Assembly (NCBI GenBank): GCA_037893245.1
Contig: JBAIAA010000097.1
Location: 930,001 to 994,000, forward strand
DNA length: 64,000 nt
Origin: Crossaster papposus
Taxonomy: Eukaryota; Echinodermata; Asteroidea; Velatida; Solasteridae
Reading direction: 5' to 3'
In this document: one piece after another, positions 1 through 10,689 of the stretch
Position numbering within the stretch: the stretch's first letter is position 1
How the letters are laid out: each line of letters starts with the position of its first letter
Made by a program: the position numbers and the translations under genes
The notes under the pieces: model-generated
What the model was told of the DNA's origin: nothing
The model's database searches: none
The model's input: only the letters and a program-made list of their open reading frames with translations

Positions 1-710
1 ACAGTCAAGTACATGTATTGTACTTAGTATTGTAAGGTACTTGTGGGATGTATGTATATTTGCGAACAAGTAAAACATTATTATTAAATACCTTGCTGAA
101 CTCTTGACGAATGGAAATCTAAAGCACCTGTACAATTATGGTACCTGGTCACTTACCAGAAAAGTGGTATAGTTTTCCCCTCTGAAAAATAGGCCATGTC
201 CGAATTACTTGGCTGCAGCTTAAATTGCATAAAAGTCTGTGGGAATATTTTAGTAAGAATTAATTGATGATCACCCTGAAGCTTGCTTAGCCCAGTAATA
301 TACCCAGCACGATATGATGAGACCAAGAGACTACCCCCATAGAACACCATATACCTATACACTCTCTAGTACTTAGCTAACGCCCCCCCCCCCCTATTCC
401 CTAAAAACCTACAAAGAATCCTGAAAAAACAGAATATTCCCCAAGCACAATGGCGACCACAAAGGAGTGGGGGGGGGGGGGGGGGGCAGTTTCCTTCTGT
501 CTCATATCTTGTTTCATGTATAAATAATCCACAAGGACCCCGACATTTTTGTTAAAAGGAAAATGTTAATAGCATTGTGTTTCTTGGTACTGAAGCTACC
601 TACAAATTCAACTAAAATCAACCTTAGGGCAATATTGTATTTACAAAAAATTATATGAAAAGGCACATAATTATATACGTAAGCAAAATTGTTTCCTTTG
701 AGAAGTTGGG
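1..710. other. No gene seen; homopolymer tracts
   Basis: AT-rich unassigned sequence. It holds a poly-C run (383-394) and an 18-base poly-G run (469-486). Open frames here are short and show no recognisable motif. Confidence 0.5.
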
Positions 711-713
711 TTA

Positions 714-1548
714 TACCCCCTTCACATACACGGATGTTTTTATACGGATCGCACAGATTCACAGATCTTTCCTGGATCCTTACGATTTGGCCACTTTTAC
801 GACTGATTTAAGTGTTGTTACAAGTTATTTCCGATTATTATGAGATATCGTGATGTATTTACGTCAAATTCCACGATTTGTTCGAGTTGTCACGGATAAC
901 TACGAGCAACTTACGAGAATTTTACGACCTGTTTACGTGTTGTTACGAATAGTTACGAGTATTTACGAGTCCTCAGGATTTGTTGCCAACAAATATATAA
1001 ATCCTGCAAATCTCAATGTATCATCATTCGTATCATCAAGTATACGTATCTATTATTAAAGTACTCGTAACTACACGTAAAGTGCTCGTAATAACTCGTA
1101 ACAATCCGTAAAGCCATCGTAACACGACCCAAATGAAATCGTAAACAACACGTAAGCACTCGTAATAATCCGTAAATAATCCGTAAACAAATCGTAAACT
1201 AACCGTAACAAATTGTTTAAAAAATTGTTACGAGTCATTTACGTATTTTTGCGAGCAGTTTATGGATGGTTACGTGTTGTTGCGAGCGGTTTGCGATACT
1301 TACGGGTTGTTACGAGATTGTTTACGAGTTATTTACGGAAAAATCAATCCGTGGACAATCGTAAGATTTTTTACATGTCAAAAAAATTGCCTTTACTTTC
1401 ACGGATCCCTAAAAGTGTCTGCGAGTTGTTGCGAGTTGTGACGAATTATTTACGGATACCAGCGAGTTATTTACGGATGCTTGCAATTGACTACGAGTTG
1501 GCGATCCGTAAGGACTCGTAAGAAAAATCCGCGTATGTGAAGGGTGTA
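714..1548. mobile_element. Harbinger-type MITE with internal ACG-motif array
   Basis: The ends are inverted copies: TACCCCCTTCACATAC on the left and GTATGTGAAGGGTGTA on the right. The flanking trinucleotides are TTA (711-713) and TAA (1549-1551). This would be a TWA target duplication with one substitution, the type made by PIF/Harbinger transposases. The interior has no coding capacity and is a degenerate array of TTACGAGT-like words. From about 860 to 1060 the words read in one orientation (TTACGA), from about 1060 to 1210 they read as the complement (CGTAA), and then they switch back. The open frames at 850-1059 and 1213-1521 are by-products of this array. Two further elements at 36619-36943 and 62555-63190 have similar ends. 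Family assignment is an inference from ends and target size. Confidence 0.6.
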
Positions 1549-1754
1549 TAAAGATCCTAAAAAAAAAATTAACAAATCAATTGCAAAGGTGCAATTCGTC
1601 CTGAATTTATTACCAAAGAAACTCATGAAATAAATATATTTTAAGGGGATCGTTGTCATTTTCAAAATACCAAACGGATTCAGCCTTTAAAACTTGTTGG
1701 CAAGAGAGATAACCCTAATTAATATGTACCGAATAGTCTTCCATTTTCACGAAT

Positions 1755-1995
1755 AACGTTTTCCACGTGCACTGGTTATTTTCTCAAACTAAGGAACGAT
1801 TTCGTGAACGTCTTCTGTGAAAGGCATCATACCAATCTATTTCTTTTTTGGTTAAAAAACATGTGAAACTAAGAAGTTGACTTAAATCACCAAAAAAACA
1901 TAATCTGATGACAAACAGCATTTTATGGGAAGGGTGGTATAATGAACAACAAATTATTAGCAAAACCACATCAATTGATTTCTTGCGGAGCAATT
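1755..1995. repeat. Interspersed repeat, copy A
   Basis: About 240 bp that matches 54283-54525 in inverted orientation with scattered substitutions and small indels. Both copies include the stretch around AAGAAGTTGACTTAAATCACC or its complement. No coding potential was recognised. It probably marks one interspersed repeat family present twice in the window. Confidence 0.6.
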
Positions 1996-2021
1996 CATAT
2001 TTCACCTAGACTGTACATACC

Positions 2022-2660
2022 ATGGCCTATTGTCAAACAGATTTCAAAGGCAGTTTTTTTCGAGGGTGGTGTACATCTTACACTATCGGAAACAGCCTTC
2101 GATTAACACAATCCGGCATCCAAACGAATTTACAGTCATCACAAACACATTTTCGTGCAATAGTTAATAACCATGAGTTTTATTTATTACGATACTTTCA
2201 CTGACGTCGACCACATTATTTTGTAATGTGCATTATAGAAGGTGGTTGTCAGTGCATTCTAAAGTACTTGAAAATCTGTCAAGAGACAATGCTACTTTCT
2301 GGATGACAGCACCATTTCACAAGTTTAGAGTTGCATCCAGAAAGATGCGATGGCTCCTGGATGGCAGAGTTCACATACAATTGTAGGCCTTCTATACTGA
2401 CACCGTAAACACCTACCCTCGCTATGCAGGCACTCATTTTCCGTCTGCCAAATTGAAAAGTTCCTTCGATGTTATGTCGGGTTCTTCGGTGATGAATATT
2501 GTGTCGACGTTCTGCATCATCATCATCATCAGGTTGTGGTACCGGTGTTAGCAGCCATGATCGAAGGGGGTACGCAGAATCGCCTAGAAGCCGTGACCAT
2601 CGTTTGCAAGACCATTGGCTAGTTGGTGGTTGAGGCCTGAGTGAGTCCAAATAAACGAAT
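2022..2660 (-). pseudogene. PIF/Harbinger (HARBI1-like) transposase fragment, copy 1
   Basis: The minus-strand frame 2650-2279 encodes LLGDSAYPLRSWLLTP followed by RTRHNIEGTF. These resemble two blocks of HARBI1-type transposases: the GDxGYP block with the second catalytic Asp, and the RTRxxIExxF block with the catalytic Glu. A run of Asp codons lies between them. The first catalytic Asp and the N-terminus were not found, so this is only the C-terminal part. The same segment recurs in the opposite orientation at 38893-39500, including the non-coding stretch 2022-2280. Both copies have indels, and neither looks functional. In its family the protein is a nuclear DDE transposase that needs a Myb-like partner. 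No partner was seen here. Confidence 0.6.
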
Positions 2661-4333
2661 CATGGGTCGAGCCTGGCCACTTGGCAACAATATTGGTGAA
2701 CTTCTTCTGGTGTTCACAAACCCCCTGGACATTTATAGCGTGGTAGTTATGTCTGCATATGTATAGGCACCTTCGTCACGTGCAGGATATTTAATCTGGA
2801 AGTGATCCGTCACTCCCAAAACGTTTGGAATCCGACGATGACGTTCATCGTAGAAACCTTCTTTGATCAGATTCTGACTGGCTATATGTTCCTCGGAAAT
2901 CGAATTATTTGTGGCGAAATTCTTTGAAGGACAGTTGGGACCCGGGTAACAATCAGTTAGCTGACTAATTCCACTGAAATCTCCATTTGTTAATCCGAGA
3001 TCTGGCTACGCAGTGTTTTTAAAAACAATTCTCTACTTATTTACAGAGCATAAACCCTAACCTAAACATGTCTATCTACGTTAGGTTCGCGACTCCCAAC
3101 ACAAACGACGAAATTAGGATAAAAAGAGAATACAATTTACCGAAAGCTGGTTTTGCCATCAACAGATAAAATCAGACGTACAATATAAATGATCTTCCCG
3201 AGTTTAGATATAAAAACTTCAGTCTTCCAATGGACTTTAAATCATTCGCTAGGCAAATTCTATGCTTCCCACAGTCATGACACATTACATTTGTTATGAA
3301 TATATGGGAACATTTATTCAAACAGCAAAAAAGCTACACTACAACTGAACAACACATGCAAAGTTACTGTTACCAAGTACTATATACATCAGACAAGTGT
3401 TAAGGAAATTGTTACGATCAAGGAAACGTAGATGGCACAAGTCAAGGTTAGCCACACGGTAGTACTTGAAATCTATACAGTCAAAATAAAATAAAAAGAC
3501 TACAACAATGTTAAAAACTTGCACATTTATCTTAAAAAGTACAAAATGTTCATAGTAAATTCTGTTTGATAGTCAACCCCTCCGAAGGAACACCCATCTC
3601 ATAAACATAAAAAAACAAATGCATTGTGTACGGAAGGTAGTGCATTGCACTATAGGCCTATACCACAAACGTGATGTTTTCTAATCGCTTGCTGAGCTCT
3701 AAAATAAAGACGTGCAGCTGTAGGGATAAGTTGGCATGTTTGTGTTCTAATGTTGAAATTGTACTTTATAGCACTGAGTACTCTAATTACCGTACACATT
3801 TGTATGATTTAGTCAACATAATTGTCTGTCAAAAAATATGTATCAGTACATTTAGCAATATCAATATGTTTATATCATTCTATCAGCAATGCTGCCAAGT
3901 ATAATGAACTGTACAAAAGTATTTGTATGGTATTTCTCTGTCAGCTCTACGGACAGAATAATCAAAGATTAATAAAGGGGGTATACAACCTTACAGAACA
4001 AAAAATCATGAAGTCTGTACAGTGTAGTTCAAAAAAGGTAGTTGAAGGGCTACTCAAAGGATGTTCAGGGATGTTCAATCCACGCCTGCTCATAAATACG
4101 GTTTTGGTAGTGAAGCACATCTTTGTTACAGCACTCCGACAGAAGGTGTTGACATGTTTGAGGAATGGCGTTCTCACAAGACAAAGAGTTCCCTCAAGAT
4201 GCTTGGAGACGTGTACTACATGATATGACTCAAATGTCTTCAACTCGGTAGCAACATACCCTCAGCCGGAAAATATTGACTGTCGTTTTAGTATTTGTTG
4301 TACAAGATTTGTGCCAAGTTCGGACCACACCCT
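2661..4333. other. No gene seen
   Basis: AT-rich sequence with several short open frames on both strands (for example 3822-4223 plus and 3962-4243 minus) but no recognisable domain, codon bias or splice pattern. A 19-20 base word, AAATATGTATCAGTACATTT, occurs near 3836. It is also present inside the Gmr1-like LTR near 4404 and 36194. Confidence 0.45.
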
Positions 4334-4351
4334 ATCCTGCCGACTACGCCA
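4334..4351 (-). other. tRNA-Ser primer-binding site beyond the 3' LTR
   Basis: The plus strand reads ATCCTGCCGACTACGCCA, which is the 3' end of a eukaryotic tRNA-Ser with CCA. On the minus strand this is an 18-nt primer-binding site placed 2 nt after the end of the LTR. It sits downstream of a 3' LTR, where flanking DNA with a target duplication would be expected. This implies a tandem or recombined copy of the same family. Confidence 0.75.
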
Positions 4352-4353
4352 AC

Positions 4354-5206
4354 TGTAACCGAGTGGTGGCCTGGTCACAAAAGTATCAACAACAATCAAC
4401 AAATATGTATCAGTACATTTCTTTCGTTTTAGACGGTTTGCTACAACATGTGTTACGTATACCGGTGCGGCCAAATTAGGACTTCGTCCCGCACGGACGG
4501 CAGAAAGTTTAATAACTCGCAAAGGATAAATTTAGGAATGAAACCAAAAGGTTGAAAGAACAAATCAGGGCAAGCAAATTAGATTATTCAATATTTAATG
4601 AACCAAATAAAACAATTAAGCAGGCTAAACAAAACTTGGTTAATAAGCAACACACTGGTTATGTAAACACAACTTATCTCAAGCACAGATATATAGCGGC
4701 CATGCCAAACAATAGACAGGAGCAAAGTTAACAGCAATGGCAAAAAGCACAATGTGAACAGAAAGCTCGGCCAAGCAAAATATAAAAAAAATTCATATTA
4801 ACCTTTTCTACAGGCCGCTGCTCGGTTAGTGCCTAAAGGATGACAGTGTAGCCCTTAGGCCAAACACCTAATCGGTAGACCGATAATGCTTCTTCTGCAC
4901 AAGACATCGGTCGGGAAAGGCCACGATATCCCAAGAAGGAACGGCAACTCCACACGGCCACTACATCGATGTGAAGACTGGAACCGGCGCCGGCCCAGGC
5001 TACACTGCCATACTCTATCACTTAACACATACATAGCACTAACCGAGACCGGTTAAAGGTTGTACGGCCCTTAAATACTCTCATCCACCATGACCATCAG
5101 AGCGTAACAAATAACTGGAATTGCCACATGCTCTGGAGGTGCGTCTAAAATGCACACCTGGAATGCGAGCCAGACCCGCGCACAAAGCCAGGGCCAGCCC
5201 GTAACA
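4354..5206 (-). repeat. 3' LTR of Gmr1-like element
   Basis: 853 bp, starting TGTTACGGGC and ending GGTTACA on the minus strand, so it has canonical TG...CA ends. It aligns with 36194-37202 plus 23931-23979, the interrupted 5' LTR. Against that copy it carries about 110 bp extra near 4950-5064, and it lacks the MITE found at 36619-36943. A polypurine tract lies immediately upstream and a tRNA-Ser primer site immediately downstream. Confidence 0.85.
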
Positions 5207-5222
5207 CCTCCCTCCATAAAAT
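5207..5222 (-). other. Polypurine tract
   Basis: The minus strand reads ATTTTATGGAGGGAGG directly before the LTR start TGTTACGGGC. This is the expected position and composition for the plus-strand primer of an LTR retrotransposon. Confidence 0.75.
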
Positions 5223-5387
5223 AATTTACATAAAAAGGAAAATTTGAATTTGTTAAGCCAAGTGGATGAGAATAATATTAAATACACAATACAATTCATA
5301 CGATAATGTATACAATATAATCACGCCAATCTATAATCAGTCAAGCACCTGATATATACACACATAATTATTTTTGTTCGACACTCA

Positions 5388-6347
5388 CTAAAAGATTATC
5401 TTGCCCAAAATCATTGAGTAGCATCTTGACAATGTGTCGGCTACAATGTTGTTTTTCCCTTTTATGTGCCGAATGTCCAGGTCCAATTCTTGAAGAGCAA
5501 GTCTCCACCTCAATAATCTTTGGTTTTTATTTCTCATTTTGGCCAAGAAAGTCAGTGGATTATGATCAGTGAACACCACTACTGGTTTCAATGGAGCTTC
5601 AAGATACACCTTGAAATGTTGAATTGATAGAATTAAAGCTAAAGCTTCTTTCTCAATAGTGGAATACTTTGCTTGATGTTCGTTTATTTTCTTAGAGAAA
5701 TAACTGACAGGGTGCATAATACCATGATCATCGGCTTGCATCAACACAGATCCAATACCGACATCACTAGCATCGGTTGTAAGTACAAATGGCTTCGTGA
5801 AATCTGGAGCAGAGAGAACAGGGACACTGGCCAACATGGCCTTTACATTATTAAATGCTTTCATACATTCATTACTCCAGAGCAACTCTGTCAATGGTGA
5901 TACAACATCTGAACAGTTTCGACAGAACTTACGGTAATACCCTGCCATACCCAAGAATCGCATTAAGTGTTTCCTAGTCTGAGACTGTGGAAAATCCATT
6001 ATAGCTTCAACCTTTGAGTTAACAGGCCGAATCTTACCCTGTCCTATTTCATGACCCAGAAAGACAACTTTTCCTTTTCCAATTTGACTTTTGTTCAAAT
6101 TAACCGTCAAGTTGGCCTTCGAAAGTTCTTGAAACAACGCTCTTGTGTATTGCATATGTTCTTCCCAAGTGTTACTATACACTACAATGTCATCTATGTA
6201 TACCTCGATATTCTGTAACCCTTTACATACATTATTCATTAGTCTTTGAAATGTAGCTGGGGCATTTTTCATACCAAATGGCAATACTGTATACTGGCAT
6301 AAACCCTATGGGGTAACAAATGCTGACACTTCTTTGGCTCTTGGGGT
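5388..6347 (-). pseudogene. Gmr1-like pol: RT C-terminal half and RNase H
   Basis: The 298-residue open frame (6284-5388) begins inside the RT domain with MPFGMKNAPATF. It carries the catalytic YIDD at residues 29-32 and a LGHEI thumb block. RNase H follows, with Asp at about 171 (TTDAS), Glu at about 213 and Asp at about 240 (TDHNPL), ending near ADTLSR. The frame stops about 180 bp before the polypurine tract, and no integrase follows RNase H. Upstream of residue 1 the RT reading continues to about 6347, interrupted by one in-frame stop near 6306, and then hits the 3.85 kb insertion. The rest of RT resumes at 10194. The piece is decayed but its catalytic residues are retained. It belongs to the Ty3/Gypsy superfamily. 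Confidence 0.85.
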
Positions 6348-6350
6348 AAG

Positions 6351-6530
6351 TAATGACTCGTGTATGACTCGTGACTCGGACTCGGACTCGAGTCCGACTC
6401 GAGTCCCATTTTTCGTGACTCGGACTCGGACTCGAGTCACGGTGACAAGTGACTCGGACTCGGACTCGGACTCGACCTTGTGGACTCGGACTCCGACTCT
6501 GACTCGACCTGCGTGACTCGTGACTCGACC
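6351..6530. repeat. GACTCG hexanucleotide array, left
   Basis: Iterated GACTCG/GACTCGG with local palindromes such as GGACTCGAGTCC. Open frames on both strands here encode only low-complexity ES/DS repeats. The same motif recurs at 10084-10190, at the other end of the insertion. Confidence 0.8.
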
Positions 6531-6952
6531 AAAAAATACCATAACAACTATTTTCAGACTATTGTTAACAAGAAACTCACTTTTTGTTTGACCAAGAAGG
6601 AATAAAGATTGTTCACGCAGATCCGACGCGACGCGACGCAACGCATCTCTCTAGAAATGCACGTACTGTGCGGTTGGCTTCCGATTGTCTTTGGGCAAGA
6701 CGTTGTTACTTTAGATATAGATATACGCGATAACCAGCCGCCACGAGAGGACGTTATCGGGTATCTGACGTCTTGCCCAAAGACTAGTTTCCGATATATT
6801 GACTAGCGAAATCAATGTATCGAAACATGTATCCGGCGTCCACATACGGTGATACTGCGTAATGCAAATTGAGATTGTCCGGATTATCCGTTCAGGCACA
6901 GACTGCTAGACTGGCGCTGTTCCAGGCAATAGCTTTGAATCCTGTGTGTTGC

Positions 6953-9055
6953 CAAAGATACTAGAAGGGGAAGATAGGACAGTGGGTATCTCTTTATACG
7001 GTGACCTGGGAAACATGATGACGTCATCAAATTGGGCCATGGGGAAGGGCGCCGCTTACGGCAGGTAGGTAAACGCGCCCTTCGGCTTCACAGAATGTAC
7101 ACATTAAACGTTGAATTATATAGGACATCGGATGTAAAATGCGTGCGGGGTTTTCATTAACTGTAGACATTTTGTTTACGAGTACATCGAGAAATGAATT
7201 AGGAAAATAAAAGAATAAGTGAATAAAAGTAGCAGATTGAGATTTTGCAATGTTTATAAATCAGATAATACATTTTGTTATTGAGATGAAAGATGGGGTA
7301 AATCCAACCAGTTCAACTACTTTCATATTTTATGCATCCATTTTTAGTTGAAAATACTTGTTTAAATGTATACAAATGAAAAAACATTGTTTCACTACAA
7401 TGAATAATCTCCTGTGGATTTATATTAACTGTTTAACTTGTATTTACTGATACTTCAGATAGTCAATGACGATGACAACCAAGTACAAATGTAATTTCAT
7501 TTTGAAAACAAAATCTACTTTTTATTATATTACATTTTTTTATTACATGTACATGTATAGCAATCATCGAAAATATAATCAATAAATACTATAATAAATA
7601 ATATCTTTTAATTTTCGTTTTTAAATCTGTTAGGCAAAACTGGCTGAAAACTATATATTCACAAGTAGTTAAAAAGCATATCCAAGAAAGATAAATCATC
7701 AATAAAACACCAACAATGCATTTTTTTCTTAAGAATTTATTTCTCATTTCATACCTTGTTTACATCTCTTTTCCTCACTTTTTGTATCAATGTCTCTACT
7801 AGTATGTACTTGGCAGTTTTCGCTTTAGAGATACACTTGGTGGTGGATTCGGGACAGCAAAAATAGTGGGGATGGCATTAAACACTAGTCTTCGGCAAAG
7901 GATTTGAGATTTCTCAAAATGTTCTGAACATATCCTGCAGTTTCTGTTGAGGTATTCTGCTGCCCTGCTACGCAGACCATCTCGTCGTGTTGCTTGCACC
8001 CATTTAGCTGATCTGGTGACCAAAAAATGCAGTACACACAAATCATTAATATTTGTATTAATTATAATGCTATATAATTAGAAGATTACAAAGGACCTGT
8101 TGTTTTGTTAGGATAAGTTGATAATAATGGTAAACTAATTTTTCAATTTTGGTACAACAAAGACCAAAAAGCTATTCATTATTAATTAATTAATTTAATT
8201 AGGCCAAGGCCCTATTTATTATTTATTTATTATTTTTAAATTAATTTATTTATTACATTCCTTTATCCAGGGTAGGCCGATGTCCAAATATTCAAGTTTA
8301 GGAGTAAAACGTTAGTTTAGGATACTCCTATTTTCCACTAGTTCACTGTTCAATTGTAAAATGTAATGTATCGATGGCTGTCAATGAATGTTTGAATCCT
8401 GAGGCAGTCTTTCTCTTTATACATGTATTATCAACTCTGAGGTGTTATTTTTTTTCAGTAGGCCTACTTTTCAAGAAAATGTGACTTTTCACCTTTTTAG
8501 CAGTAAGGAACAGTACAGTTTTCTCAAAATAAATACATGAAGAGGTGTCCAAGGCCTAGGCCTCCTACTCCATTACGATCAAAACTTCCATGTGACTGTT
8601 AATTTTTGTGCTGAAGCAAATTTCTATGAAAATTTGCCCCTGTATATAATTATAATACTAGGCCTAAATAAGTCAGTATGTGTGTGTTATTACAGTATTA
8701 ACATTAGCGTTGTAAATGTATGAACTTTCCGCACAATTTACTGGTGCGAAATCGAATTTGAAAGTGCATTTTAAACTTTTATTTAAACTGCAAGCTTTGC
8801 CTTACCTCCCACTGTCTCTTGGAAAACGATAGAATGAGTATTGTGGCATTTTCTTTGGATTATTGGTGCAATTAAGTGCGGAGCACCAAATCTTTGATTT
8901 TCTCTCCATTGTAAACTGTAGCTTACTTTACTATTGGTCGTAAGTTTTACCTACCTCCCGAAGGGGGCGCCCTTCCCCATCGTGACCTCTGAGCAATTAC
9001 TTCCGGTTTCACGTTTTGAACGGCCGTGTCCTATCTTCCCCTTCTAGTATCTTTG
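6953..9055 (-). mobile_element. P-like element with THAP exon
   Basis: The ends are near-perfect inverted repeats of about 28 bp beginning CAAAGATACTAGAAGGGG, with the complement ending at 9055. They are flanked by an exact 7-bp direct repeat GTGTTGC (6946-6952 and 9056-9062). At 2.1 kb, the only recognisable coding piece is a THAP zinc-finger exon (8012-7799). THAP domains form the DNA-binding N-terminus of P-element transposases, and ends starting with CA plus a 7-8 bp duplication fit that group. No RNase H-like catalytic region was found, so it is probably an internally deleted, non-autonomous copy. It sits inside the larger insertion of 6348-10193. Confidence 0.65.
7799..8012 (-). pseudogene. 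THAP-domain exon of a P-like transposase
   Basis: From a TGGTCACCAG splice acceptor at about 8013 the minus-strand frame reads SAKWVQATRRDG, then CRICSEHF, then AIPTIF. These match three conserved THAP blocks: the tryptophan helix, the second Cys/His pair with its HF, and the AVPTIF box. The upstream Cys-x-Cys half would lie in a preceding exon that I could not locate. The frame ends in a stop soon after a basic LKRKLP stretch, about 70 residues after the acceptor. In its family this C2CH finger binds the transposon ends. It is a fragment within a 2.1 kb inverted-repeat element, and a transposon origin is more likely than a host THAP gene. Confidence 0.65.
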
Positions 9056-9197
9056 GTGTTGCTAGCTATATTGCACGCGCTCATATCAGTGATGCTTGTC
9101 CTGCTAATGCTTATGCTATGCTGTTCGTGTAAAGTAAAACGCTGTGACTGAGTGTGAAGTTCAACAATACTCAAACTTAAAGTAGACATTCGCGGTC

Positions 9198-9997
9198 ATG
9201 GCTTCCAACCCAAGAGTTGTGAATTTCGGGTTTGTGAACTTCAAGAGAAATGCACATGGAAAATCAAGTGCAGACTGCAAATTATGCACACACAAAATAG
9301 AGGAGAAAACCGGCACTACTTCCAACTTTAATCGTCACCTGGCACGCGTGCATCAAAACAAGTAAGTTTTTCCTGTTCATTTTCAAATTAAAAATACATA
9401 CTGTTTAGCGCGGGCACTGGCAGCTGGCATGACAAGATTACCCATAGAACAATTGTATTCTATCGTTATGGTTTTTTTTATGGAAATACATGTATTTCGG
9501 CCTAAACAAGGCTTAATACTATTACTAGTAAAACTCGGGCTGGGTCTTTTACATTACTATTTATAATAAATGTGAGGGTGCTGTTCGGAAATAACCATAG
9601 ACCATAATTATTGCGAATAGCAAAATATCACAAGAGGGCGCTGCATTTTGGGCAAGGTAAAATCATGGGGCATGCAACAAATAAAATTAATTACTATAGT
9701 AAAACTCGGGCTGGGTCTTTTAGATTACTATTGATAATAAATCTGTGGGTGCTGTTTGGAAATAACCATAGACCATATTGCAAATAGCAAAATATCACAA
9801 GAGGGCGCTGCATTTTGGGTAAGGTAAAATCATGGGGCATCCAAAACATTTTTGTTTTAAAGATGAATCTTAGAAAAATACGTTTAATGTTTGTATTAAT
9901 CAGGCACCAAGAGTACATCAGCCAAAACACAGATGGACCGTCACATTCCTCTGCACAGAAGACAATGACGTCTTTCTTCTCTTCCCAAGAGACATGA
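9198..9997 (+). pseudogene. BED zinc-finger transposase fragment (two exons)
   Basis: Exon 1 (9198-9361) starts at an ATG and encodes a BED-type finger: an aromatic VNFGFVNF segment, then CKLC (Cys-x2-Cys), then NFNRHLARVH (His-x4-His). It ends at a strong donor, GTAAGT. Exon 2 follows a TTTGTATTAATCAG acceptor (9890-9903), runs 9904-9997 in the matching phase, encodes a Ser/Gln-rich tail with TSFFSSQ, and stops at TGA. The predicted product is about 85 residues. BED fingers are DNA-binding domains of hAT transposases and their domesticated ZBED relatives. No hAT catalytic or dimerisation region follows, so this looks truncated. The 542-bp intron holds a 171-bp tandem duplication. Splicing is inferred from sites alone. 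Confidence 0.55.
9528..9843. repeat. 171-bp tandem duplication in the BED-fragment intron
   Basis: The unit starting GTAAAACTCGGGCTGGGTC occurs at 9528 and again at 9699 with few differences. Both units include CACAAGAGGGCGCTGC, a CTCF-like word. Confidence 0.8.
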
Positions 9998-10083
9998 TCT
10001 AGACAGTTCATTAAAGTAGAGGAAATCTGTAAAAATTGAACTGTTTACACCGTTAGCTTTTCGCGGTACTTCACTAGATAATG

Positions 10084-10190
10084 GTTACTCGTGACTCGGA
10101 CTCGTGATTCGACCTTTGTGACTCGTGACTCGGACTCGACCTGTATGACTCGGGACTCGGACTCGGACTCGGACTCGATGTTTGGTGACT
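10084..10190. repeat. GACTCG hexanucleotide array, right
   Basis: Iterated GACTCG/GACTCGG in the same orientation as the array at 6351-6530. It abuts the RT coding sequence that resumes at 10194 on the minus strand. Confidence 0.8.
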
Positions 10191-10193
10191 CGA

Positions 10194-10657
10194 ATACAAC
10201 TCTGCCTGCCAGTATCCTTTAAGTAAGTCATAAGTACTGACAAACCGAGAATTTCCAATTTTGTCAATACAATCGTCAACTCTAGGCAGAGGAAAGGTGT
10301 CGGATTTTGTAACAGAATTAACTTTTCTAAAATCTGTACAAAAACGCACCGATCCATCCGATTTGGGCACCAAAATGCAAGGAGAACTCCAGGCACTGCT
10401 ACTTTCCTCTATTATATCATTTTCCTTCATGTACTGGATTTCTTTATACAGAAGAGCTTGTTTAGTTGGCCCACATCGATATGGATGTTGTTTAATGGGC
10501 ATTGCATTTCCGATAGGGGGCCTATCTACATCGTGCTCGACCATATTTGTCCTAGTGGGCACATAAGAGAACATACAGTTGTATTTTGTTCACTAAATCC
10601 GACATTTCAGTTTTCTGAGTCAAATTCAAGTGGTACAATTTAGTGTCTAAATTATCT
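10194..10657 (-). pseudogene. Gmr1-like pol: N-terminal part of RT
   Basis: The minus-strand frame from 10574 contains VPTRT, EHDVD, QHPYRCGP, then SPCILVPKSDGSVRFCTDFR (RT block with the DFR motif), FPLPRVDDCID and FVSTYDLLKGYWQ, which carries the first catalytic Asp. It is cut at about 10194 by the 3.85 kb insertion. Upstream, 10657-10590 still reads as the integrase-RT linker, with a one-base frameshift in an A run near 10590. The other side of that linker lies at 19550-19620, across the 8.9 kb satellite element. This shows that integrase and RT were contiguous in that order before the insertion. Confidence 0.8.
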
Positions 10658-10689
10658 AAAATCTATGGAGTTCTATATCTGCCACCTCG

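Larger units (their letters stand above)
6348..10193. mobile_element. 3.85 kb insertion inside the Gmr1-like RT (hAT-like candidate)
   Basis: RT coding on the minus strand breaks at about 10193 and resumes at about 6347, so the DNA between is an insertion. Both ends carry (GACTCG)n-type arrays in the same orientation (6351-6530 and 10084-10190). Inside are a two-exon BED-finger coding region on the plus strand (9198-9997) and a nested THAP-bearing element (6953-9055). No convincing terminal inverted repeat or target duplication was found. The hAT assignment rests only on the BED finger and is tentative. Confidence 0.5.
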
